Assembly (NCBI RefSeq): GCF_026212465.1 | Contig: NC_080049.1 | Location: forward strand, 22,664,872-22,728,871 | DNA length: 64,000 bases | DNA from: Amaranthus tricolor | Lineage: Eukaryota > Streptophyta > Magnoliopsida > Caryophyllales > Amaranthaceae | Reading direction: 5' to 3' | Part shown: positions 1-12,400 of the stretch, in pieces | Layout: the number at the start of each line of letters is the position of its first letter | Numbering within the stretch: position 1 is the first letter of the stretch | The notes under the pieces: model-generated | What the model saw: only the letters and a program-made list of their open reading frames with translations | Database searches by the model: none | What the model was told of the DNA's origin: nothing | Position numbers and translations under genes: made by a program

Positions 1-1253
1 TTGTTTTCAACATTTAGCTCTATATGGTCATCAGTTTAATACTAACTCTCGCTCTATCTAAATTATCATTATAATATTATATTTTTAAAGTCAGTTATTT
101 ATAATTTTTTTTTAAAAAAATATAGTTTCAAATCAAATAATTAAATGGAAACAAACTAATGTAATCTAATAATTGAGATTCCTTTATGTTCAAGTGTTTT
201 ATTTTTGTGGACGGACAACTAACACAATTGCACATTAAGCAGTTCAAAACTAACCTAATTAGCATTTACATAGACTCTATTGCTATATTGCACCTGAAAT
301 CCATCTGAGCATTCTGGTGCACATACCTAAAGCTGACTAATTTAGTACTCCCTTTCTTTTTTTTAAAAAAAGTTCTCATTTGTCATTTTAGATGTACCAT
401 TTATTATGTCCCTAAAAATTTTTTTTATTTATTTCATAAATTTTGAAAAAAAATAATTCATCCTCATTTTAATATTTAAAATTGCTTATGATCTTTACAT
501 ATCTTCCACTAAATTAATTTTAATATTTTCATATTCTTTATGATTCCCACATATTTCTCACTAATTTTATAAAAACATTTTTTCATTGGTTGTGCTATTA
601 TATTTTCTTCCACTAAGTTTCTTTTATTTTTAAACATTTTCATATTCCTTATAGTTTCCGTAACTATTGATTGTAGAAACTTCATTAAGAAACGAAAAAG
701 TAGTTTATAATTCTGATGACACTTCCTCTGTCTCTTTGAATTTGTAATAAAAAAGTAAAAAAAAAAAAAAAACTCTCATACACTTAAATCTTAGGATGCA
801 AAATTCAAAAGATAGTTTGAGAGTATACCCATTAACAGGCAGATCTATAAGTAGAAGTAAGAAGCAGTAGCATTTGTTAAATTTGTTTAGCCAAGAAATG
901 AAAGAATAGATAGCAGACATTCATAATTAGGTACTCCTTTCCAGATAAGCGTACAGCAAAAGAATAAATGTTGAGTTATATAAAAACGGTCATTCCTTTG
1001 TTTATCAATTATGATGATTCATGAAACGCAATAAAGCTTTTGAATCATTAAAGTTACTCACTCATACACGCAATATTTTATCTTAATTAAAACTGCTTTT
1101 TATTAGTTTTATTTGATTTGATCGCATTAAACAAAGTCATTGTTTAAGATTGGGTTTAGGATCCTAAGCCTAAAGTGTTGGAAAAGGATACTATTGTCTT
1201 TACACTTACCTTAACTTTTTCAATTTAAAGCTTAGACCTGCATTGAAAGTTAA
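1..1253. other. AT-rich intergenic DNA, no gene seen
   Basis: No exon-like open frame or conserved protein is visible. Around 490-560 and 600-665 there are imperfect direct repeats of a T-rich motif (CTTCCACTAA, TTTTCATATTC), probably decayed repeat DNA. The short open frames here are low-complexity and have no family signature. Confidence 0.5.
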
Positions 1254-1261
1254 TATTTATA

Positions 1262-1758
1262 TGGAAAATTCAACATGGTGGAATCGGATTTTTATGAAAT
1301 GTTAATAATAGCACTATTGTAAAATTTTTCCACATGGTAGCATTCAGTTTATACCTTATCTAACTACTGTAGCATTTTTCGTTAAGTTCTTGTCAATTTC
1401 CATTTAAATTATCATTTTGACGTTTCTACCCTTATTAAGTATTGGTTTTTGTCTTTATAATTTTCCTTAAACATTTAAAAGCGTTGATGAATTAAACGGT
1501 AAATGAAACATCAAAATGGTGAATTAATTATTTCAGAGCATAAAAATGATTTAGGGCAAATATAAAGACAAAAACCAACATTTAATAAGGGTGGAAAAGT
1601 CGAAATGGTAATTTAAACGGAAATTGATAAGACTTTGACGGAAAGTGCTACGACAGTTAGATAAGGTAATAAACTAAATGCTACAATGTGGAAAAATCTT
1701 ACAAAAGTACTATCATTGACGTTTTATGAAAGTTCGATACTGCCATGTGGAATTTCCC
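1262..1758. mobile_element. Foldback-type inverted-repeat element (non-autonomous DNA transposon)
   Basis: Two arms of roughly 200 bp face each other. The left arm starts TGGAAAATTCAACATGG and the right arm ends CCATGTGGAATTTCCC. Both carry the same landmarks in inverted order: a TTTTTCCACA motif, ACCTTATCTAACT, CAATTTCC and TTGGTTTTTGTCTTTAT. The 8-bp word TATTTATA flanks the element directly on both sides (1254-1261 and 1759-1766), which fits a target-site duplication, although it is AT-rich. There is no coding capacity. An 8-bp duplication suggests hAT, but arms this long also occur in Mutator-like foldback elements, so the superfamily is left open. Confidence 0.75.
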
Positions 1759-1934
1759 TATTTATACAAGAGAAATAAAAATCAAACTAAATAATTAATT
1801 ATGGAATAAACAATAGTCAAACTAGAAAAACAAAGATATTAAAGGATAAAATTAAGAGATTATCTCCTTTTCATCCCCAAATAAATACGATAATCTCTCG
1901 AGAAACTCTTTAGTAGATTTGGTGCATACAAAGA

Positions 1935-2301
1935 TAGTGTGGACCAAGCTATTCCTACTCTTTTCACTCTCTTCACTCTTTATTACATACTCTAAAGTAA
2001 TTGAAAAAAAACTTTTGAAAAAAATAATTTAATTTAATTTTTTTAATTTTTTTAATTTTTAATTTTAGTTTTATTTTTTTATTTTAATTTTTTTAAATTT
2101 TTAAATTATTAATTTTTAAATTTTTTTATTTATAATTTTTTAAATTTTAATTTTGATTATTAATTTTTAAATTTTTAATTTTTTAACTTAGATTTATTTT
2201 AATTTTTAAAATTTTTTAAGAGTGGAGTAGAATAGAGGGTAATGTGTAATAGTACAAGAGTGGAGTAGAGGTGAGGAGAGTGTAGATGTTGGTCCACACT
2301 A
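1935..2301. repeat. Small inverted-repeat element with an AT low-complexity core
   Basis: The left end reads TAGTGTGGACCAAG and the right end CTTGTAC..GGTCCACACTA in inverted form. Both arms continue with related TACTC and CACTCT pyrimidine motifs (1935-1995 and 2220-2301). The centre, about 1990-2220, is almost pure A/T built from TTTAATTTTT-like words. TA is present at both edges, so a Tc1/mariner-type MITE is possible. Just outside, 2306-2315 repeats the AGTGTGGAC word in direct orientation. Confidence 0.55.
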
Positions 2302-3014
2302 ATAATAGTGTGGACTAAATCCATACTAGATTTCTTCTAATCTCTCATTTCTTCATCGTCCTTATACAGTTGTATTAATTTTCCTTTATATTCCTATTTA
2401 TCTTATTTTTATATTTTAATTTTTAATTTCTCAATCTTTTTTATAATTACCCAATTACGCTTAATAAAAGCCTGCCTTAACAAGTAAAAGAAGAGATTAT
2501 AATGGTCAAGATTTTGATTACCTCGGATTTTGATTAAGTGGGATTTCAGTCTAATGCTTCTATTTTCAATTGCATCATTTTCAAGTTTTATGAGCATTTG
2601 ATCATGATAGTAACTCTAATACTTAGTAGTTCCTATATTTGTATAATAATTAATTATTATTTGACAATTTATGATTTCTTATTTTTAATTGCCACACTTT
2701 AATCTTAGTAAATAAAATGGAAAGAAATAATACTATTTTACCCTAATAAAAAAAGGTGCTGTGGCTTCCAATATGTTTCTTCTTTTATTTGTTAAAAAGT
2801 GTTGTGGCCCTATATGTTGTTTTACCATATTGATAAAATTATTTGACACTTTAGTTAATGTGTTGTTAGAGTTAAAGGTTATTTTGTATTGAAGGTAAAT
2901 ATTTAAGAGTAAAATAAAAGTCAAACTATATAAATAGCAGTAAGTAGTGATAATATTAAAAGTTAAAATGAAAGATATAAAATCATACATCATACAATAT
3001 TATATAAGTATTGG
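2302..3014. other. AT-rich intergenic DNA
   Basis: No gene seen. The minus-strand open frames near 2409-2597 and 2733-2993 are Leu/Ile/Asn/Phe-rich, have no recognisable domain and no splice context, and look like chance frames in AT-rich DNA. Confidence 0.45.
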
Positions 3015-3250
3015 AAAATTTCAAGTGTCATCTTCTAAAGAAGCATGACAAATATAAAATCATCATTGGGTGTGAAATGCTTACATGTCATTTTGATTAA
3101 TTTTTTATTTAGTAATAGTATGACTAAAATCATACAATACGTAAAATTTCAAGTGTCATCTTCTAAAGAGGCATGACAAATATAAAATTATCATTGGGTG
3201 TACATGTCATTTTGATTAATTTTTTTATTTAGTAATAGTATGACTAAAAT
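3015..3250. repeat. Tandem duplication of about 110 bp
   Basis: Two near-identical direct copies lie at about 3015-3130 and 3143-3250. Both contain AAATTTCAAGTGTCATC, GCATGACAAATATAAAA, CATTGGGTGT, ACATGTCATTTTGATTAA and AGTAATAGTATGACTAAAAT. The second copy lacks about 10 bp after CATTGGGTGT. No function is evident; it looks like a recent local duplication in intergenic DNA. Confidence 0.85.
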
Positions 3251-4486
3251 GGTAAATGAGTAAATTGAAACATATAACAAATATTAAGAAAATACATTTA
3301 GTAAAATTTTTTACTTAATGTATCTTTTGTCTTAGAATGGAAAATAAGTCCAAAACATTATGTAAAGTATATATAGTTGATTACATGACAATATTTATCT
3401 AATTTCGAATCTAATATTTTTTTGTTTAAAATGCGAGCTAAATTAGTTAAGTATTTGTATAATTTACTACAATAATTCTATTTAGTTAACTTGGAATTTA
3501 ATATGTTCAATTGAATGAAAAAAGTTATGAATTGGGTAAATAATTTTAAAAACAAATGTCAGTAGTTATTTTTTGATTATAAAAAATCATATATTTGGTA
3601 AATTTAATGATAATAATATATACTTGCATTATTATTTAAAATTATTTTTTGTATATATTTTGTACTAACAAATTCGTATATTGTACGAGTTTTTACACTG
3701 ATATAGTGATATAAGGAAGATGAAGCGAAAAAATAATCAACCTTATATTAAGGAGAAGGAAAAATATTTCCCTTTATCCAACTAGGATAAGGAGAGTAAT
3801 TTTTTTATTTTTTGTTTTTAATTGCTTTACAATTATTTCTTACCTTAAATAATAACAATATTCTCTTAATTTTCTACTCCAATATCTTTGATTTTTTAAT
3901 TTGACTTTTATTTTTCTTATAAATGAATTATTAATCTTACAACAGGAATAACTAAATGTTACAACTATTTTTCAACCCGAAATGTATTACTTTTTCACTT
4001 TTGGATTTGTTAATTTAAAGAAAAACAAAAGAAACGAAAAAGAAAAAAAGGAAAATAAAGCAAAGAAATATGGTCATCTAAAGCATATGTTCTTGTTCAT
4101 GAGCTTTCTATCTTAATAGGGAGGATAGAGAAATTAGGACGGTGACTTGATCACTTGGTGGATCACTGGACCAGGTATGGTATCTAATCAAAGATATCAA
4201 TACATATATTGCAATTATAAATCAATTATAAATATCTTCATTCCGGTTTTTTGGTTGATTTTGGTCAGTTTACAATCGAATTTTGTATCTATATTGGTTT
4301 TAACATAAATATTAATCCATTTATTATGTTGGTTAGATCATGTTCAATTACAAGATTGAATAAATATCTAATATCGAGTCTGTTATAAATACCTCTACAC
4401 GTTATTTTTTATTTTCAATGATTTTGACTATTATATTCATGGATTAGAAATGTATTTTCTGTCTAATACTCCCAAAAGGTACTCTT
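3251..4486. other. AT-rich intergenic DNA
   Basis: No gene or clear transposon was recognised. The stretch is AT-rich with frequent stops in all frames. Confidence 0.45.
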
Positions 4487-4720
4487 GTATGAGACCATCT
4501 CACCATGAGATGGATCCATATAATAGTCTATTTCTTCAATTGATTACTTTAAAATCATAAGTAATTGTTTTAAGGTTAAGTAATCATTCTAAGACTATTA
4601 AAAGTAATTATATTAAAATTATAAGCGATCGCTCTAACGTTATAAGTAATCATTTTAAGACAAAAAATATTTATTGGGTCAACCCAATAAAAATAGTCTC
4701 ACCGTGAAACCGTCTCATTT
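4487..4720. repeat. Dispersed repeat with GAGACC..GTCTC ends (family B)
   Basis: The left end ATGAGACCATCTCACCATGA and the right end GTCTCACCGTGAAACCGTCT are inverted relatives of each other. Between them lies a series of degenerate units around TAAGTAATCATTTTAAG. Related copies lie near 33750-33975 and 39690-39870, and a partial one at about 35230-35310. This is a non-coding, probably non-autonomous element; its class is unknown to me. Confidence 0.6.
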
Positions 4721-4751
4721 AAAAATTACTAATCATGTAATATCAGAAGTA

Positions 4752-5078
4752 CTTCCTCCGTTTTGTTTTAGTCGCTACATTTGCATAGGCACGGGAATTA
4801 AGAAAAGTGATTGACCTACACTATAGCTGATTGTTTACTTTATAGGGTATAGTATTTTATTATTGTTAATTGAAAAAGAAAAAGGAAAAATAGGTTGTTA
4901 GGTTACTTTATAGAATATAGTATAGTATTTTATTATAGAGTATAGAGTATAGAGTAGAATAAAAATAGGGGTAGGTAGAACTTTAAATGATTGTTTTATT
5001 ACTAAAAACGAAAATGTAGCAAGTAATATGAAATTGCCAAAAATAGAAAATGTAGCGGGTATTATGAAACGGAGGAAA
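4752..5078. mobile_element. Stowaway-like MITE
   Basis: Terminal inverted repeats CTTCCTCCGTTTT (left) and GAAACGGAGGAAA (right) are each bounded by TA, fitting the TA target duplication of Tc1/mariner Stowaway elements. The sub-terminal motif GTCGCTACATTT is matched by AAAATGTAGCGGG at the other end. No coding capacity. Confidence 0.75.
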
Positions 5079-5080
5079 TA

Positions 5081-6016
5081 TTAGTCCAACAAAAATAATT
5101 AATCAACTCTTAGCAAGGGCCCATTTATTCCGACATCTATGGCAATTCTATGGACTTTATAAAGTATCATTTATTCAACAAAACATCAAATATTCTATAT
5201 ACGAAAAACAAAAAATTTACGACATTATTAATATTTTTCTATTTAGCAGATATAATTAGTAAAATTTAGTGTGTCCTCTTCATAGAAACTATACTCACTC
5301 TCGGGGAATAGAAAACGACAACTCACATTTTTAAAGAATAGTTTGTAATTTATTATTAATATTTAAATAAAAAATTAATGTATAAGTAAAAGAGTATTTC
5401 TATGAATTGAAAGAAATATGGCTCAAACTTTAAAATTTAATTAAAACCAATTATTAATTTTTTAAAAGGATAGAAATTTGTAAGACCAATCAAATTCAAT
5501 TATATTCAAATCTAAAGTAATCAAATTGAACAAAAGGCCAAATACATAATTACTTTATGCATTGTTTTTAAAATAATTTTTGAGTCCTAGTATCTTTAAC
5601 TACGTAGTAGTGTATAATAAAAATTATTTGTTAAGACGAATTTAACAAAAACTCATATAGATATAATTTATCTTTTATATATCTCTCAAAAAACATATTT
5701 AATTTTTATTAATTAAACAAAAAGAAAAAATTCACAAAATTAAATAAAGAGTGATACAATTTGTTAAAACTACCACCATTTTTATTAATAGTCACACTTC
5801 ACTCAAAAAGATCTCACATAAAAAAGAGTAAAGTATAGCTTTAAATAATCAAGATAGTATTAAGTGAAAGAGGTTATATTCATATCCTAAGCTTGAGTTA
5901 AGATCATCTCATTACTTAAAATGTAATGGAGGGTCTATTACTCAGTCTAATAGCTTTAAAAAGAGAGATTTTACATTTTATTTTTTATTCTAAAATAGGT
6001 GTCAAAATCCTAATAC
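5081..6016. other. AT-rich intergenic DNA
   Basis: No gene seen. It holds only AT-rich sequence with some decayed MITE-like words (for example CTCACATAAAAAAGAG near 5813). Confidence 0.45.
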
Positions 6017-6232
6017 ACAAATCCTTGTGAGAGACGGACTATTTGAGAGACCATTTCTAATTGGATCGGCCCATTGTATATTTTTTAAAATATTATAAGT
6101 AGACAATAAGAATGTTTAAGTAGACATTTAAGATATTAAAAGTAGGCATTAAAAATACGATAAGTAAGCATTAAGAATAATGTAAGTAGGCATAAAAATT
6201 AGATAAGTAGACATTAATTTTTGATGTGTTGG
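6017..6232 (+). repeat. Dispersed repeat with internal minisatellite (family C), copy 1
   Basis: It begins GTGAGAGACGGACTATTTGAGAG, continues with TTTCTAATTGG, then GTATATTTTTTAAAATATT. After that come five or six degenerate units of about 20-22 bp around AAGTAGGCATTAAGAATA. The same order of motifs occurs in reverse complement at 25525-25750, which defines the family. No protein is encoded. Confidence 0.65.
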
Positions 6233-6525
6233 GCCTTTAATACATCTTCGAAGAGACTAATTAATCCTAATATGAGTAATAAAGAGAATCTAATCCCTAA
6301 GATGCCACATAGTGTAGCCTGCCAAGATCCTAAGCACCTTGCAATTAGCATGGAAGATGGGAGTACGGCCTCGTTTTCTGCTATCAATACTGTCCTTTTA
6401 AAATTACACGTGTCTAAGTTTCTTTGCTTGCTTATTTGATTTTTATTTCGTTTTCCCTTTAGCTAATTCGAATGCAAGATGAATTGATTGTTCTTTCCTT
6501 TTTTTCAAATCGTTCTTCTTAAATA

Positions 6526-6784
6526 GTCCCTCCTATTTATCTTAAGTGTTCTATTTATTTTATACGCTCTGTTAAATATACTTATTTAATTTTTAATATA
6601 TTTAATTATATATAATAAAAAATTATAGAAAATTATTATTAATAACCTTCATATTAAAACTAATCAAATAAGATCTCACATGACTATATTTTATCTTATA
6701 GATTAATAATAAAATACAATTTAAGAGTGATCAATAAATAGTGTCTCAAAAGTAAATGGGACACCTAAGTTGAATTGAAGGGAG
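6526..6784. mobile_element. Stowaway-like MITE
   Basis: The ends are inverted relatives: GTCCCTCCTATTTATCTTAAG at the left and CTAAGTTGAATTGAAGGGAG at the right, bounded by TA at 6524-6525 and 6785-6786. The interior carries AAGATCTCACATGACTATATTTT and ATCAATAAATAGTGTC, shared with the copies at 7058-7240 and 32076-32322. Confidence 0.7.
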
Positions 6785-7057
6785 TAAAATTTATGAATTT
6801 TAGAATTTTAGAGTTAAATTTGGACAATGATTTTTCATTGATTTGTTTCAATTTATATTTTCTATATATCAACTTTTTAAAATTTTAAAAAAAGTCACAT
6901 TTAAAATTATTTGACTTTTAACTTTACATTGAAATCTGGACAAAAAGTAAATGGGAATAACAAAAGAAAACCGAGAAAGTATAAGATACAGTTACACATT
7001 ATCTTCACCACATATTTTTAAATTAGGAGATAATAACGAGTATTTTTATATATTTTC

Positions 7058-7240
7058 TCTGTTCCAATTTACTTTCAATATTTGTTTTTTCACGCAATCC
7101 AGTACACTAATGAAATAAGATCTTATTTGACTATGTTTTAACCTATAAATTAAAAACTTATCACAAACTAAATGTGATGAATAAATAGTGTCATTTTTCA
7201 ATAGTTGCGAATAATTTAAAAAGTAAAAAAGAGCCACTAA
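7058..7240. mobile_element. Stowaway-family MITE, diverged copy
   Basis: It starts CTCTGTTCCAATTTACTTTC and shares the core AAGATCTTATTTGACTATGTTTTA and GATGAATAAATAGTGTC with the other copies. The right end (about AAAGTAAAAAAGAG) is decayed, so the boundary is approximate. Confidence 0.5.
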
Positions 7241-9171
7241 TTATAAATTTAATGTAATAAATTACTCCTTTATCTTAGTTTTATGATAGTAATTTTTTGT
7301 TTGAATAGTTAGGAAAGGTAATAAGAAACAAATTTATGTAGGGAGTGTTAAAAAAGAGAAGAAATGTGTTAACAAGAGTTCTTTTGTCTTCTTGAAAAAG
7401 TACCAAAGTGTTTAGTAAAACAATTAATTTGTAGTTGGAAAAAATATAAAAAAATAGATAATAAAAATAAATAGTTAAGATTAAGAGAGAGTAAATTTGT
7501 AAATGACATTAAAATTAAGGATGAGACTATAACCAAAAAAGAAAATAGCGTAAATTAAATGAGATCTGGAGAATTGATTGAGGAGCTTACTCATAAGAAT
7601 AGGAGTAAAATTTTGTTTTAACAAATAGCTTCTCTCTTTAAATTCATCAACACAATATTATCTATTTTCTCATTAATTACCAAATATATCTATTTTGTTC
7701 TGAAAAAATATTATATTTCTCTTTGCTATTAATTCAAAGGGACGGTATGGTGTTCCGATGAAAAATAAAACTAACATAACTTAATTAAGGGTCATTGAAA
7801 GTACAAATGACCCACTAGGTACAGCTAATAAGGAATAAACATGCCAACAAAATTATGATCATTGATGAAGGTCATGACTCATGATTGATGATGAGAAATC
7901 TCTCCCATTCCTAAGGAATTTAAGCTTCTGCAAAGCTCTATGTAAAGTTATGTATCTCTAGGCATAAATACAGGAGATTACCCCACTACAACCTAGTATA
8001 ATTAAAGATTTAAGGAACACTCTATGAACAAGTGATCCTCAAGGATTTAACAACACTATTTTACATAAATAAAGGGAAAAATAGGAGTATTTAACCTGTA
8101 AAAATAAAAGAAATAAACAAGAACAGAAAATTGGGACAATTTAGCACCAGCTTTTTTCCAAGATGAAAAGAAACTCAATGGAAAATAAAAGTAGATTCTC
8201 TTCACTTTTACCACTTGGAAACAGATCTATCTTTAGAATAGCAATCTTCTCCTTTTACAGTAAGTAGATCACTAACACATGATCTAGACTCCTAGAGGGA
8301 TAATCACCAAAACATATGCCCTCCTACATATCAAAGCAATCATATATATTCATTTTGCCAAATAACTATTGGCTATATTTAGCTGAAATTATTGTCTTAA
8401 ATATTAGCAGATAAGCCAGTCGTTTAAGTTAGCTGTTAAGAAGGTATTTGGTAAAAATAATGTTTAGTCGTTGGTTGTTTATTAGAGAAACAAAAGTTAA
8501 TTAAAAAGTTACTTCAAGTATTCTTTTAATTTTGGCTTGAAAGTCAGCTTTTCAACTAACTTAAAAGTTAATTATCAAACATTTTCTTAATTGTTTAACC
8601 AACCAAAAACCAAAAGCTAAAAACAAACCAAAACACCACTATAGTAGTCATTAACCAAACAAGCTCATAGATGGCATTAGCATTACCATTTTTATAGAAT
8701 AGAAAATGAAGTGTACCCCATATAGAGTTTTTTAGTAACAAAATTTTATTTTTAAACTTCTATTTTTTTAAAAAAATTCTAGGGTAAAGCGAGATAACCT
8801 CAAACATGCAAGAGTGATGTCCATTTAGGTGTCTAGGTGAGTTTTAGGTATAATATCTTAGATAGGATTAATTTCGGTTCTTTGAATAAATGTAACTATC
8901 TAGACAATTTGAATTTGATTTTTAGATACAAGCTATCATATTTAATTTTGATTAACCGGGATAACTTTGAATAGTTGTAGGCAAGAGGAGAGAGAAAAAA
9001 ATTAACATAGTGATGATAATCAAATCTTGTCATATAAATAAAACGCAAAAATTATTAATCACTAAATAAACCTATGAATCTATATTTTAATAATTTAATA
9101 CATAAATTTATATAAACCAGAATTCGATTTATTTTTAGAGAGAGATTGTTTGATGGGCTATTGAAGAAAGG
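7241..9171. other. Intergenic DNA upstream of the formin gene
   Basis: No gene seen. Around 8400-8660 there is a diffuse inverted pattern (GTTGGTTGTTT..AACCAACCAAAAACC, CAAAAGCTAAAAAC) resembling decayed hAT-type MITEs. The remainder is AT-rich. Confidence 0.4.
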
Positions 9172-9179
9172 TATAAAAA
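9172..9179 (+). promoter_or_regulatory. Possible TATA box of the formin gene
   Basis: TATAAAAA lies 283 bp before the start codon, followed by a pyrimidine-rich leader with CTCTTTTCTATCTCTTTC. Position and composition suit a plant core promoter with an untranslated leader of about 250 bases. This is inference; AT-rich DNA yields many such matches. Confidence 0.35.
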
Positions 9180-9454
9180 AAGGAAAAGCAAAGTCATGCT
9201 TAGCAATAGAAAAAAATATTAAAAAAAAGGAATGAAGGTTTAACTAGCTGACATCACTTCACTTCAGTACATAGTTCTGGGCATCTAGATCTTGTAGCCT
9301 ACAGAAGGTTCCTTCTACAAACACTCTTTTCTATCTCTTTCTATTTTCAACTCTCAATTTGTCTATCATCACCAAAAACCAAACATTCAATGAATTCAGC
9401 AATGAATTGCTATGATAGACAACACAAAATAATTAAAATTAAAAATTTCTCACA

Positions 9455-12400
9455 ATGAAATTCCAAAATTTTTTCAACCTTTTATTGATCATATCACTAA
9501 CCTTATCTATTGTAATCAATGGTGAGAAATTCATCAGTGTTGAAAAAACCATCAGAAGAATCCTGCACCAACCATTGTTCCCAGCAAGCTCATCACCTCC
9601 ACCTGACCCATCATCATTGGCCCCACCACCACCACCTGATGCATCCGGGTACGACCTGGATCAGCCTTTCTTTCCGGAGGTACCAGCGGGCGGAAGCCCG
9701 TATCAAAACCCACCACCACCATCACTACCAGCTCAATCCAATGGGCTTAGTCCAATACCAACTGCCACTCAGCCCACTAAGCCAACCAAGAAAGTGGCAA
9801 TTGCTGTTTCTGTGGTGATAGTAACATTAGGAATGCTATCAGCATTGGCATTTTATCTGTATAAACACAGGGTTAAAAACCCAGTTGAGACACAGAAATT
9901 GGTTGGAGGAAATTCTGGTGGTGCAAATAATTTAAGGACCTATACAGAAGAATCAAGGGTACCCCCTTCAAATTTTCTGTATATTGGGACAGTAGAGCCT
10001 TCAAATCAAAGATCATTGAATCATGATGATATAGCTAATGGATCACCTTACCATAAGCTAAATAGTGATAGTAATATGGTCAATAATGTTCCATCTGTGA
10101 AGAGGTCAGATCGATATAGGCCAAGTCCTGATTTGCAGCCATTGCCACCATTGAGTAGAGCACCACCTAGGAGTGTAGCTGTGCCACAGAGGATTACTTC
10201 TCCAACAGCTACTTTTTCATCTTCTGATGATGAAAGGAGTGATACTCTGTTTTATACACCTCATGGGTCAATTCATGGCTCTGTTGGTAGTGCTGATGAT
10301 GGGTCTTGGAGTAAAGCTATACGTTCGATTGGATTGGGTTCAAAGGGTGAAAGTCATGCTTATAATGGTGGGAATTCTTTTCCTTATTCTAAAAGGACTT
10401 CACCAAGATCATGGGGTTTAGCTTCATCATCTCCTGATGTTATTAAGCATGCCATCATTCCGTCTATTAAGGCGGCAGCTCCTCCTCCTCCTCCGCCTCC
10501 CCCACCTCCGCCACAACCGGAGATGGAAGCCAATGATATAAAACAATATCATTCTCAAGGGAAGCAAGAAATTATGTCAAATTTACCCAAGAGGGCAAAA
10601 TTTGCTGCACCACCACCGCCACCGAATTTAGCATTGCTTCGATCAATAAGCAATAGCAGCCCATCTCAACCGACCTCTAAACCCCCACCTCCACCACCAC
10701 CTCCTCCTCGACCACCTCCGCCTCCACCTCCACCGTTGGCACGAGCATCAAACTCGACAGCACCAAGGAAAGTAAGTAGTGCAGTGGAAGATGGGCCACA
10801 AATGCCACCATCAAAGCAACAATTACAGACTCCTAATCAAAGAGAAGGCCTAAGAGAGAATTTTAAAACAGATGAAGAGATCAGAAATGGATGTAGCTCT
10901 TCAGGAAGGCCTAATGGGGATGACATAGATGAGAAAAGACCCAGATTGAAGCCATTGCATTGGGATAAAGTAAGGGCCACTTCAGATCGAGCTACAGTGT
11001 GGGACCAGCTGAAATCAAGCTCCTTCCAGTAAGCTCACCTACTATTTTTGTGCCACTCGTACATATTTATTATTCAATCAGAGTTTTCACCATACTGGAA
11101 ATACCATTGCAGGTTAAATGAAGATATGATGGAAAGTCTATTTGGGTGCAATACAACTACTACGGTTAAGAAAGAAACAACAAGAAAATCGGTTCTTCCT
11201 CCTGTTGAGAAAGAGAACCGGGTTTTAGACCCAAAAAAGTCTCAAAATATTGCCATATTGTTGAGGGCATTGAATGTGACACGAGACGAGGTTGCTGAAG
11301 CACTTACTGATGGTATTGATATCTCTTCTTTATTCAGGCTAATTCATTACTGCTTTATTCAAATATCTTGATCAAATTTGTATTCCAGGGTCCTAAAATT
11401 ACCGATATATTAGATCATATATATAGCAATACCGTATGGGTTTGATCATGTGTTTATACTTTTAACCCTGATTGTATGATAGCTTGATCAGTCTGTCATG
11501 AGAACTCTGATTCTTGAAATAGTCATAACTAATCCCTTGATAATATGCAAGTATTAGCTAAACCCTAGGGGGTCAAGTGCACTCTGCGTAAAGAGCAGGA
11601 ACGGGCCAGAATTGATGAAGAATGTTTAGAGACGGAGCTTATGACAACCTCTTTGTTCTTTGGAATAGAGTATATATAACATAACCTGGGCCTTCAACAT
11701 GATATATAATTTACAAGGGCAGGGTTGCGTCTACCAACCCCTCCAAACTATGCTTGAATGGGAATCACTTGACGACATTGAGATAATAAAATGTTATTTA
11801 GACAATAAGATGACAGAAATGGCCCTTATATAGTGGAAGCCGGATATAGTTTTTAAACTTAGGGGCCGCCAATTAAGGTCATTCCTACTTGGCTTAAGAA
11901 CAATGTTCAATTTGATGATTTCTCTTGGAAAAGGTGGAGCATGCTTATTGTTTTGGCCCTCAGAGATGTACATCCATATAGATGTATAATCAACGATAGG
12001 AATCACATTCTTATGATACAACAAACTTTATAATTGGAGTGACAGTTGCACTACAATCTTCATTACCCTAATGCTATCAATTGGCAGGTTTTACGGAGGG
12101 GTGTACGCAAATTTTTCCTTGTAATAACAAAGAGATTATTTTCAATTGACCAGCTACACGATACACCAAAATGCATGCTTAAGTTTATCACTAGAATTTT
12201 GCACAAATTTGACTTTGGATTTCTCCGAGCAGGGAATTTGGAAGGCTTGGGTGCAGAGCTCTTTGAGACATTGGTCAAGATGGCGCCTACCAAAGAAGAA
12301 GAAATAAAACTGAAGGACTACAATGGTGATCTTTCTAAACTAGGTGCTGCTGAGAGATTTCTCAAGGGGATACTTGATATACCATTTGCTTTCAAAAGAG

